DNA from: Roseibacillus sp.
GTDB taxonomy: Bacteria; Verrucomicrobiota; Verrucomicrobiia; Verrucomicrobiales; Akkermansiaceae
Length of the DNA: 64,000 nucleotides
Reading direction: 5' to 3'
Assembly (NCBI GenBank): GCA_028821775.1
Contig: JAPKFB010000023.1
Coordinates: 1-64,000, forward strand
Part shown: piece after piece, positions 24,848 through 32,824 of the stretch
Numbering within the stretch: the stretch's first letter is position 1
Layout of the letters: each line of letters begins with the position of its first letter
Notes under the pieces: model-generated
Seen by the model: the letters and a program-made list of their open reading frames with translations, nothing else
Databases searched by the model: none
What the model was told of the DNA's origin: nothing
Position numbers and translations under genes: made by a program

Positions 24848-27301
24848 ATGAAACGCCTCTTTCTCGCTCTCTGGGTCTCGCTTTTCTGCAACACCTTGAT
24901 CGGAGCCGAGCATCCATCCTGGTCGGGCATTTATCCGCACCTCGCTTCCTTCAATGACGAACATGAGTGTGGCACCGGTGCGCTCGTCCCCTGGGCTGGT
25001 AAACTCTGGTTTCTCACCTACGCCCCACACAAACCTTTCGGATCAGCCTCCGACAAACTTTACTCCCTCACTCCAGAACTCGCCCTCACGATTCACCCCG
25101 AAAGCATCGGAGGGACTCCGGCCAATCGCATGATTCACAGGGAGAGCGCACAACTCTTCATCGGTCCCTACGCGATCGACAAGAAGGGTGCAGTGCGCGT
25201 CCTTCCCTACGAATCCATGCCCGGCCGACCAACCGGCAATGCGCGCCATCTCACAGATCCCGCCAACAAAATCTACTGCGCGAGCATGGAGGAAGGCTTC
25301 TACGAGATCGATGTCAAGTCGCTCGCGGTGAAGACCCTCTACCGCGACAACCACCTCGTGACCGGAGAGCGCACAAGGAAAACCGATGCTCCCAGCGCCA
25401 AGCTCCCCGGCGACCATGGCAAGGGGCTCTACTCCGGGCAGGGAGTGCTGGTCTATGCCAACAACGGTGAGAAGGGCTCGGAAGCGATGCAGAATCCCTT
25501 CACCACCTCGGGGTGCCTCGCAGAGTGGGACGGCAAATCGTGGACCGTCATTCGGCGTAACCAATTTACCGAAGTGACCGGACCAGGAGGAATCACGGGT
25601 AATCCCAATCCGATCACGGACCCGATCTGGGCCATCGGTTGGGATGCGCGCTCGCTCATCCTCATGACCCGCGAAGCCGGCACCTGGCACCCCTTCCGTC
25701 TTCCCAAGTCCAGTCATACTTACGACGGCGCGCACGGCTGGAACACCGAGTGGCCGCGCATCCGCGACATCGGAGAGGAGGATCTCCTCATGACCATGCA
25801 TGGCATGTTCTGGCGCTTCCCGAAAAATTTCTCCTCCAGGAACAACCGGGGCCTCGCTCCCCGTTCGAGCTACCTCAAGGTCGTCGGTGACTTCTGCCGC
25901 TGGCAGGACCGCATCGCGCTGGGCTGCGACGACGCCACCAGGAGCGTCTTCAGCAATCGCCGCAAAGCCAAAGACAGGATTGCGGAGACCCAATCACAAT
26001 CGAATCTCTGGTTTCTTCAACCCGCCCATCTCGACGAACTCGGTCCCGTGAGCGCGCGCGGCGGAGTCTGGCTCAAGGATGATGTGAAGCGGGGGACTGT
26101 CAGCGAGCCCATGTTGCTCAACGGGTTTGCCCGTCGCTCGGTCTCCCTCACTCACGAAGGCGAACGACCGGCCATCATGACCCTTCAAATCCTCCGCGGC
26201 GAGAAGTGGGTGAAGGTCCAATCCGCATCCATCAAGCCCGGCAAGGCCCTCTGGTTCGACTTGACCGAAGAAAGCAAGGGATGCCATTGGATCCGCGTGC
26301 GCGCCGAGTCCACAATCGTCGGAGCCACCGCCTGGTTCGCCCTCTCCAACCCAGATCGACGCGGTCTTTTTTCCACCGAGATCGCCAATGGCATTGCGAG
26401 GCCCACCACCCGACCGGTCACGGGAGGAATCATCCGCCCCCGGGGAGAGAACAAGCGCACTCTCCACTTCGCCGCACGCACTTCAACAAAGGACGGCCCG
26501 GTGGACTTGGGCTACTACGAACTTGGTAGCGACATGAATCTGCGGCGCGTGGACGACCCCGAGACTCACCAGTGGTTGAAGGAAAAAAATACCATCAAGA
26601 CCGGACATCTGAGCGCGGACTACGCCTCCGTCATTTTTGTCAATGACCGCGGAGAGCGCTTTCGCCTACCCCGTAGCAGGCAAAACTTCCTCCCCGAAGG
26701 ACTACTCGGCCCGGAACGTCTAGATCGCGAAGTGAGTACCGAACGCGATCTCTTCAACGCCTTTGGCACTCTCTACGAACTCCCCGCAGACAACGCCGGT
26801 GGCTTCGCACGCATCCGCCCCATCACCACTCACAACCGCCGCATCACTGACTTCTGCTCCTACCGCGGACTCCTCGTTCTCTCGGGCATTGCAGCCGACG
26901 CCCCCCCCTCCAACAATCACATCATCCGCTCCCACGACGGCAAGACCGCTCTCTGGGTCGGCGCGATCGATGACCTTTGGAAATTTGGCAAGCCCCATGG
27001 GACGGGCGGACCCTGGCGACGCACCATGGTGGAGGCCATGGTTCCGTCCGACCCCTTTCTCATGAACGGCTTCGATCAGCGCACCCTCAGTCTCCTGCAC
27101 AATTCCCCTGACCAAAAAGCGGTGAAATTCACGATCGAACTGGACCTCGACGGCACCGGCTACTGGAAACCCTTCAAGGACTTCCTCCTGCCCTCGGGCA
27201 ACGCGATGACCTATCGTTTCCCCTCAGCGTTGCAGGCCTATTGGATCCGTTTCGTGGCCTCTGAAATCACCAAGGCCACCGCAACCCTGACATACAACTA
27301 G
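24848..27301 (+). CDS. Large secreted protein of unknown function
   Basis: An 817-residue protein with a clear signal peptide (MKRLFLALWVSLFCNTLIGA). I do not recognise a named family. The mature sequence is rich in Trp, Tyr and Gly with repeated beta-strand-like patterns (YEIDVKSLAVKTLYRD, FYEID, IWAIGWDARSLILMTREAG, LWFLQPAHLDELGP), which suggests one or two beta-propellers. Two similar segments, EPMLLNGFARRSVSLTHEG and DPFLMNGFDQRTLSLLHNS, each followed by a beta-sandwich-like stretch ending in YWIRFVAS or CHWIRVRAES, indicate an internal duplication of a propeller-plus-sandwich module. No catalytic motif is obvious. Lying between the FGE gene and the sugar operon, it may bind or process a glycan; this is inference from context. 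Confidence 0.75.
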   Translation: MKRLFLALWVSLFCNTLIGAEHPSWSGIYPHLASFNDEHECGTGALVPWAGKLWFLTYAPHKPFGSASDKLYSLTPELALTIHPESIGGTPANRMIHRESAQLFIGPYAIDKKGAVRVLPYESMPGRPTGNARHLTDPANKIYCASMEEGFYEIDVKSLAVKTLYRDNHLVTGERTRKTDAPSAKLPGDHGKGLYSGQGVLVYANNGEKGSEAMQNPFTTSGCLAEWDGKSWTVIRRNQFTEVTGPGGITGNPNPITDPIWAIGWDARSLILMTREAGTWHPFRLPKSSHTYDGAHGWNTEWPRIRDIGEEDLLMTMHGMFWRFPKNFSSRNNRGLAPRSSYLKVVGDFCRWQDRIALGCDDATRSVFSNRRKAKDRIAETQSQSNLWFLQPAHLDELGPVSARGGVWLKDDVKRGTVSEPMLLNGFARRSVSLTHEGERPAIMTLQILRGEKWVKVQSASIKPGKALWFDLTEESKGCHWIRVRAESTIVGATAWFALSNPDRRGLFSTEIANGIARPTTRPVTGGIIRPRGENKRTLHFAARTSTKDGPVDLGYYELGSDMNLRRVDDPETHQWLKEKNTIKTGHLSADYASVIFVNDRGERFRLPRSRQNFLPEGLLGPERLDREVSTERDLFNAFGTLYELPADNAGGFARIRPITTHNRRITDFCSYRGLLVLSGIAADAPPSNNHIIRSHDGKTALWVGAIDDLWKFGKPHGTGGPWRRTMVEAMVPSDPFLMNGFDQRTLSLLHNSPDQKAVKFTIELDLDGTGYWKPFKDFLLPSGNAMTYRFPSALQAYWIRFVASEITKATATLTYN

Positions 27302-27341
27302 CGACCCGATTTTCTAGCAACAGGCGGATCGTCTTCATCAC

Positions 27342-28487
27342 TCACATCGGCACGTCCACCCAGGCACCGTCCGCGATCGATTGCCAACTCAACTCCGCCA
27401 ACTGCACGCCCTTCGCGCCCTCTCGCAGCGTCCATGGAAACGGCTCCTCGGCAACCACGTGCTTGAGATACAGTTCCCACTGCGTCTTAAACGCGTTCTC
27501 AAACTCTTCGCCGGGACGCGCCTCGCTCCAACCGTCGAAGAAGTCGATCGGACTGTCGATGTCGGGATTCCAAACCGGAGTCGGCGTGTCGCCGCGTGAT
27601 TGCACCACACATTTTCGCAACCCGACGGTCGCACTCCCTTCCGTGCCGTCGACCTGCATCGTGAAGAGCTCGTCACGACGCACGCGCACACACCAGGAGG
27701 AGTTGAACTGACAGATCACCCCGCTCTCGGTCTGGAACATCGCGTAGGCCGCATCGTCCGCAGTACAGGCGTAGGGGGTTCCCTGCTCATCGATGCGCTC
27801 CGGAAGGTGGGTCACGGCGTGACTGAAGACTTTGGTGATCCGCCCGAAGAGGTTGTCGATCACGTAACGCCAGTGGCAGTGCATATCGATGATGATCCCT
27901 CCCCCGTCTTCCTTCCGATAGTTCCAGCTTGGACGTTGCGCGGGATGCTCCGGATCGTGACCGGGATAGACCCAGTAGCCGAATTCCCCCCGCACCGAGA
28001 GAATCTCTCCGAAGAATTCCTGGTCGCGCAGTTCCACGAATTTCTGAATGCCGGGGAGCCAGAGCTTGTCCTGCACGGTCCCATTCTTCACTCCCGCAGC
28101 TTCTGCTTTCTCCGCGATCCCAAGGGCCACCTCATAGGAACTTGCGGTCGGCTTCTCGCAGTAGATGTCCTTCCCCGCCGCAATCGCACGTTCCAGGAAG
28201 GGGACCCGGTAGGGAGTACCCGATGCATCAAAAAAGATGGAGTAGGAATCGCCCGCCAAGACCGCGTCGAGATCCGTGCTGAATTTCTCGATGCCATACT
28301 GTTTCGCAAGCGCGCGCAACTTGTCCTCGTTACGACCGGTCAGGATCGGATCAGGCATGATGGTCACCTCCCCGCATTTCACCCCTCCCTGTTCCCGAAT
28401 GGCGAGAATCGATCGCACCAGGTGCTGGTTGGTCCCCATGCGTCCGGTGACGCCGTTCATGATGATGCCTATTCGCTGTTCGCTCAT
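27342..28487 (-). CDS. Gfo/Idh/MocA family oxidoreductase
   Basis: A 381-residue NAD(P)-dependent sugar or polyol dehydrogenase-type protein. The N-terminal Rossmann fold begins IGIIMNGVTGRMGTNQHL, and the family's catalytic EKP motif is present as DIYCEKPTASSYEVAL. The C-terminal alpha/beta domain contains GGGIIIDMHCHWRYVIDNLF, where the conserved His-based active-site helix is recognisable. It is the last gene of a four-gene operon with a DapA-like aldolase, a LacI regulator and a sugar isomerase-type protein, so it probably oxidises or reduces a sugar or sugar acid in a catabolic route. The substrate is unknown. The gap to the previous gene is 64 bases. Confidence 0.88.
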   Translation of the reverse strand: MSEQRIGIIMNGVTGRMGTNQHLVRSILAIREQGGVKCGEVTIMPDPILTGRNEDKLRALAKQYGIEKFSTDLDAVLAGDSYSIFFDASGTPYRVPFLERAIAAGKDIYCEKPTASSYEVALGIAEKAEAAGVKNGTVQDKLWLPGIQKFVELRDQEFFGEILSVRGEFGYWVYPGHDPEHPAQRPSWNYRKEDGGGIIIDMHCHWRYVIDNLFGRITKVFSHAVTHLPERIDEQGTPYACTADDAAYAMFQTESGVICQFNSSWCVRVRRDELFTMQVDGTEGSATVGLRKCVVQSRGDTPTPVWNPDIDSPIDFFDGWSEARPGEEFENAFKTQWELYLKHVVAEEPFPWTLREGAKGVQLAELSWQSIADGAWVDVPM

Positions 28488-28551
28488 GGTGATTTCAGTG
28501 TTTCTATGCGGCTTGCCACGGGGTCGCGCAGCACGGCCGGCAGTTCAAAAT

Positions 28552-29382
28552 TCAGTCCGCAGGCCCTCGATAGATGTCCTCGTAGGCTTCGAGGATTCGA
28601 TCCAGGAACTCATCCTGATCCCGGGCCCACCATTTCTTGGAAAAGATTTCCACCTCGCGCCTTCCCTCAAAGCCGGCTTCATGCACCCATTGATCGATCG
28701 CGCTCAATGCGATGCATCCCTCGCCCATGATTCCTCGATCTAACAGAACATCGTCCTGCTTGGGCTTGAAGTCGCAGATGTGATAGGCATTGAGCCACCC
28801 GTTGTCCGCACATCGTTGCAGTTGCTCCCGCAGGTCGATCTCCCAGAACACGTGATAGACATCCACGGCCACCGTCACATTGGGAAGGGAGAGTTCCTCG
28901 GCCAAGTTGTTGGCATCGCGAAGGGAACAGATTCCAGATCGATCTCCGGCATAAATTGGATGGAGCGGCTCAATCGCGAGCCTAATCCCCAGCTCCGCAG
29001 CTTCCCCCGCGATCACTCCAATGCCATCGCGGATCTGTTCGTAGTTCTCACGCGCCGTCTGTCCCGGGGTCGCTCCGCACACCAAGACGATCTGGGGCAA
29101 ACCAAGCGCATCGGCCTCCATGAGGCACTGCCGATTGTTCTCGATCGCCTTGGCGCGCTCGGAAGCAGTTGCTCCAGTGAAAAATCCTCCCCGCACCAGC
29201 GCGAGCCCGGTCAATCCGGCATCCGCGATCTGGCGACGGACTCTACAGAGATCTTCGCCCTCCAGGGTCTCACGCCACACCGAGATCCCCCCGATGCCCC
29301 GCTTGGCATAGCCTTCGATGCATTCGGACATGGTCCACGACTTGGTCGTGAAGGTGTGCACTGCGAGTTCGGGGTAGGACAT
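28552..29382 (-). CDS. Sugar phosphate isomerase/epimerase family TIM-barrel protein
   Basis: A 276-residue protein of the xylose isomerase-like TIM-barrel (AP endonuclease 2) superfamily. Metal-site elements: a Glu in GIRLAIEPLHPIYAGD, an Asp in NVTVAVDVYHVFWE, His in NAYHICDFKP and a Glu near the C-terminus (GRREVEIFSKKWW). Such proteins isomerise or epimerise keto-sugars or inositol derivatives, or act as 3-dehydroshikimate-type dehydratases. It lies between the LacI gene (3-base gap) and the Gfo/Idh gene, so it is translated as part of the sugar operon. Its exact reaction cannot be read from sequence. Confidence 0.86.
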   Translation of the reverse strand: MSYPELAVHTFTTKSWTMSECIEGYAKRGIGGISVWRETLEGEDLCRVRRQIADAGLTGLALVRGGFFTGATASERAKAIENNRQCLMEADALGLPQIVLVCGATPGQTARENYEQIRDGIGVIAGEAAELGIRLAIEPLHPIYAGDRSGICSLRDANNLAEELSLPNVTVAVDVYHVFWEIDLREQLQRCADNGWLNAYHICDFKPKQDDVLLDRGIMGEGCIALSAIDQWVHEAGFEGRREVEIFSKKWWARDQDEFLDRILEAYEDIYRGPAD

Positions 29383-29385
29383 GAG

Positions 29386-30381
29386 CTAAGTGGTTCCGCC
29401 CGGGAGGAGTCTTCCGCCCAGTAGCACCGAGGCGGGGAAGTCTTCCTGATCCACCAGGACCGCTTGCAGTTGTTTCCCGGCCTCGCGGGCAAGCCCGGCG
29501 ACCGGCATGCTCACCGTGGTGAGCTCCGGACACAACAAACTGCGCACCGGAGAATCATCAAATCCCGTGATCTTCACCTCCCCCGGCACCGCAACCCCGA
29601 GCGCCTGCAACTTCTGCAGGACCACCGCGGCCAGGACATCATTCACACAGATGATCGTGGTGATTTTCTCCCTCAACACCCTCTCAATCTCAGCCCTCCC
29701 CACCTCCTCAGGAGACCGAAAGCAGATCACCTGGCGGTCAGGATCAAACCGAATTTCGCACTCCCACGCGCCTTCCACGAAGCCGGCAAGCCGCTCGGCG
29801 AAGACGTCCTCGATGCCTTGGTAGCCAAGGAAGAGGACTCCCCCTCTCACTCCACGCTCCGCGAGGTGTCTTGCCAATTGCCGCATTCCATCCCGGTTGT
29901 CGCAGCTCACGTGAGGCACCCCCCGGAGGGCTCGATTGAGCACGACCAAGCTCGCGCCCCGCTCCCGGATCTCGCGCACCACCCGCTCCGCAGGCCGCTG
30001 GAACGCGAAGACAAAGGCATCGATGTCACCTCCTTTCTTGTGGGGAAAGGGATCGAAACCCCGCCGGGCCACCTCGGTCATGAGGTTCATCTCACACGGG
30101 GCCAGCCCCTCACGCAGTCCGTCCACCAACTCGCTGAAGTCGTAAAAGAGCCGTTTCAGCCCGGACTCGTGCCGAGGCAGGATCAGTTTGACGTTGAGAA
30201 TGGAACGATCCCGCTGCCTGCGCACCCGCTTGGGCGCATACCCGACCTTCCTGGCAGCCCGCAAGACCTTCCCGCGGGCCTCCTCCCCGATCAAGCACGA
30301 CCGCTTCAGCACGCGCGAGACCGTGGCGGGAGACACTCCCGCCAGATCCGCCACGTCGTAGATGGTCGCCCCTCCCGCCAT
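29386..30381 (-). CDS. LacI family transcriptional regulator
   Basis: A 331-residue repressor. The N-terminal helix-turn-helix is typical (TIYDVADLAGVSPATVSRVL), followed by a hinge region and a periplasmic-binding-protein-like effector domain (ASLVVLNRALRGVPHVSCDN, TTIICVNDVLAAVVLQKLQA, GEVKITGFDDSPVRSLL, LTTVSMPV). The ATG overlaps the last base of the upstream DapA-like gene, so it is inside the operon it presumably controls. A 22-bp near-perfect palindrome at 31336-31357, just upstream of the first gene, is the likely operator, giving autoregulation. The effector is probably a sugar metabolised by the neighbours. Confidence 0.93.
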   Translation of the reverse strand: MAGGATIYDVADLAGVSPATVSRVLKRSCLIGEEARGKVLRAARKVGYAPKRVRRQRDRSILNVKLILPRHESGLKRLFYDFSELVDGLREGLAPCEMNLMTEVARRGFDPFPHKKGGDIDAFVFAFQRPAERVVREIRERGASLVVLNRALRGVPHVSCDNRDGMRQLARHLAERGVRGGVLFLGYQGIEDVFAERLAGFVEGAWECEIRFDPDRQVICFRSPEEVGRAEIERVLREKITTIICVNDVLAAVVLQKLQALGVAVPGEVKITGFDDSPVRSLLCPELTTVSMPVAGLAREAGKQLQAVLVDQEDFPASVLLGGRLLPGGTT

Positions 30382-31328
30382 CAGATTTCGTATCCCAGTC
30401 GCACTGCACAGTCCTGCATCATCTCACCTTCCCAGGCGGGACGGCGAGGACACTTCGGATGCGGTTCATTGCTCGGAATGCGGCCCAGCAGATTCTGGAA
30501 CACCGCGCAACTGTGTTTGTAGGCGGGAACCGGGGCGCGAAAACCCACGTTGCCAAGATACTGCAGGGCATCCGCCAATTCGTAGTAGCGCTCGTCTTCT
30601 TCCGCCCAGTAGCGATCACGCTCCGCAAACTTCTCGGGACAGAAGGCCGCCAGCCCGAGCAGATAATCCGAGCCATACTCAATCATGTCGATTCCAAGAT
30701 CGTTGCCGGTGTATATGCGGAAGTCGGGTCGCAGTTCGTCGCGCAGGGCAAGTCGCTTCAACTCTTCCGAGCGACTCAGCGAACTGTGTTTGATCCCGAT
30801 CAAACTCGGTACCGCCAGCAACCCGCGGATCGTCTCTTCATCATAAATCTTCCCGAAGGTCGCGAAGACTTTCCCAAGTTCGAATCCAATCACCGCCTCA
30901 TAGGGCTCACAGATCGTGGCGTAGAGATCCACAATCTGTTGCGGCTCCCAATCGTGAAATCGAGTGGTCTGGAAGATGATCGGCGTCCCCCCGAAGGTGG
31001 CAATCTCATCCATCTCTCGTCGGTAAAGTTCGATCAGGTCGCCCTCCTTTCCTTCCACAAAAGCCCCCGCTGCGAAAACAGTCCCCTCGCCCAAGGTCGC
31101 CCTCGTCCACTCCAGGACTGCCCTGCGCTCCGCGGGCTCGAGATAGTTTGCGTAGCCAGTGTCCATGTTGACCGCACAGCCCAGCCCAGCCTCCCCCGTA
31201 CGCGCTACGGCCTCCCGAAAGGCGCGTTCCGCAATGGTCCCCTCTTTCTCGAAGGGAAGCAGACACGCAGCCAAGCCTTCCACCTTACGGCCGGTGCGCT
31301 TCTTTCCAAGCCAGTCGGTGACACTCAT
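30381..31328 (-). CDS. DapA-like (DHDPS/N-acetylneuraminate lyase superfamily) protein
   Basis: A 315-residue class I aldolase-type protein, taking the ATG at 31326-31328 (MSVTDWLGKKR); an ATG three codons earlier is possible. The Schiff-base lysine is visible in SLIGIKHSSLSRSEEL. Residues near the start (VEGLAACLLPFEKEGTI) and GGTPIIFQTTRF fit the superfamily barrel. The usual GTTGE active-site loop appears as NMDTGYANYLEP, so the substrate is probably not that of true DapA. As first gene of the operon with LacI, isomerase and Gfo/Idh genes, it likely cleaves or dehydrates a keto-sugar acid. It is not expected to be the lysine-pathway enzyme. Confidence 0.82.
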   Translation of the reverse strand: MSVTDWLGKKRTGRKVEGLAACLLPFEKEGTIAERAFREAVARTGEAGLGCAVNMDTGYANYLEPAERRAVLEWTRATLGEGTVFAAGAFVEGKEGDLIELYRREMDEIATFGGTPIIFQTTRFHDWEPQQIVDLYATICEPYEAVIGFELGKVFATFGKIYDEETIRGLLAVPSLIGIKHSSLSRSEELKRLALRDELRPDFRIYTGNDLGIDMIEYGSDYLLGLAAFCPEKFAERDRYWAEEDERYYELADALQYLGNVGFRAPVPAYKHSCAVFQNLLGRIPSNEPHPKCPRRPAWEGEMMQDCAVRLGYEI

Positions 31329-31335
31329 CGACTTC

Positions 31336-31357
31336 AATTAGTTGCATGCAACAAATT
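31336..31357. promoter_or_regulatory. Probable LacI-family operator
   Basis: The perfect 12-bp palindrome GTTGCATGCAAC (31341-31352) is extended on both sides by AATT...AATT with a single A/A mismatch at each inner flank, giving a 22-bp dyad. The central CG-less TGCA step and size are within the range of LacI-family sites. It is 7 bases upstream of the start codon of the first gene of the LacI-containing operon, where bound protein would block transcription or initiation. Confidence 0.7.
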
Positions 31358-31883
31358 GCGCAACTCCAAAAACTCACCGCCGCTGGCGCCCGCAGTCGAA
31401 ATCTCCTCCTCCCACCGCCTTCTCTACCCCTCCACTCAAGGAAATCTCCGGATTCGCGCCCTCGCAAAGTCCCAGCAGAGGATGGGCACTTGCTTAAGCA
31501 TGCCACGATCATTTCCCGCTCACTCCTTCATCTAGTGTAGTCCGTCCAGCAGAATGAATGTCATGAGATGCGGACATCATCGTGAGGTATCCCGATCCAA
31601 CCGTGGTGGGCATTCTCAAAATAAACGCCGCCAAGATGAGCCCTGCTGGCCTGGAGACGGCTCAAGCACTCAACTATTCGGAGTCAGGGCGCAACGATCC
31701 TCTGGAACTCTCCAACAGGAACCACGGGACAACTTGGGCGCAAGCCCTCCATGAGCCTCCGGCCGTCGGGGCAGTGATCCGCACCGGGCTGGCGGATGGG
31801 ACCCCGCCTGCATTCTCCCCTCTTGTTGACTTCGAGTTCGACCTGCGGCCCGAACGTCCTACTCTGAGACCAAAGATTCAGCC
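31358..31883. other. Intergenic stretch without a recognisable gene
   Basis: It contains the promoter region of the sugar operon on the left and of yceH on the right. A plus-strand frame from 31582 (MRYPDPTVVGILKINAAKM) stays open into the start of yceH in a different frame, but has no recognisable domain or ribosome binding site. I see no RNA gene or repeat. Confidence 0.4.
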
Positions 31884-32561
31884 ATGCAGCACTTTCCCGA
31901 TATCCAGCTCAGTCCCCAGGAAGCCCGCGTCCTCGGTTGTCTTCTCGAGAAGGAAATCCTCACCCCCGACGCCTACCCGCTTTCCCTCAACTCCCTGGTG
32001 ACCGCGTGCAACCAGACCTCGAGTCGATTTCCCATCACCGCCCTGCCCACCGACGAGGTCCTCGCCGCGCTCCGTGAACTCTCTGAGAAACACCTCGTAG
32101 AGAAGATCCTCGGAGGACGCACCTCCAAGTACGAGCACTGCCTTTCCCACGTCCTGAACATGCAGGAGAGCGCGCGCGCCGTCCTCACAATCCTCCTCCT
32201 CCGGGGTCCTCAATCAATCGGGGAGATCAAGCAACGCACCGAGCAGATTCATTACTTCACTTCCCTCAACGAGATCGAAGATATACTCACTTGGTTTATC
32301 GAGTATCCACATGGACCGCTTGTCCGCCAAATTCCAGTTGGCGCAGGCCGCCAGGTAGAGACTTTTAAGCACCTCCTCTCAGAGACTCCATCCGACTCCG
32401 AAGCCGGATCGGAAGGGCCATCGCAGAGCGGAGAAGATCCTTCCCACGGTCACCCGGTCCCCGCCACCTTGGCAGAACCTTCCTGGCCAGCGGCAGTCGA
32501 AGAACGGCTCGCCGCGCTGGAGCAACAAGTCGCCGATCTTCGCTCCCGTCTTGGCGGATAG
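31884..32561 (+). CDS. yceH: YceH family (DUF480) protein
   Basis: A 225-residue protein with the two winged-helix domains of the DUF480/YceH family. The hallmark start is present: LSPQEARVLGCLLEKE, then TPDAYPLSLNSLVTACNQ, SRFPI, and YEHCLSHVL before the second domain (VLTILLLRGPQSIGEIKQRT). The C-terminus has an acidic, Ser/Pro-rich linker and a short coiled coil (EERLAALEQQVADLRSRLGG), as usual in this family. The precise function is not established; a regulatory or DNA-binding role is likely from the fold. It is a single gene with its own upstream region, followed 263 bases later by the EF-G paralogue. Confidence 0.92.
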   Translation: MQHFPDIQLSPQEARVLGCLLEKEILTPDAYPLSLNSLVTACNQTSSRFPITALPTDEVLAALRELSEKHLVEKILGGRTSKYEHCLSHVLNMQESARAVLTILLLRGPQSIGEIKQRTEQIHYFTSLNEIEDILTWFIEYPHGPLVRQIPVGAGRQVETFKHLLSETPSDSEAGSEGPSQSGEDPSHGHPVPATLAEPSWPAAVEERLAALEQQVADLRSRLGG

Positions 32562-32824
32562 GACTCTGTCCTCGACCGCCCACGTCACGAGATCGACCTT
32601 TTGCAAAATCTTGCGACTGAGTCCGGTGGTCCAGGAACACAACTCCACGCCTGAACCCCCTTCCCCTTCAAAATACCTGGATTTAAGGTTTTCCGTACCA
32701 TCCAGGCCCAAGCAAGGAACCTGTTCACAGCAGACGGTTCGAGTTGCCTCTTCCTCGGAGTGTTGCCATGCTCGATAGATCTAGATTCCTAGATTTTCGT
32801 GCAACCTCGCACCGCATACCAAAT

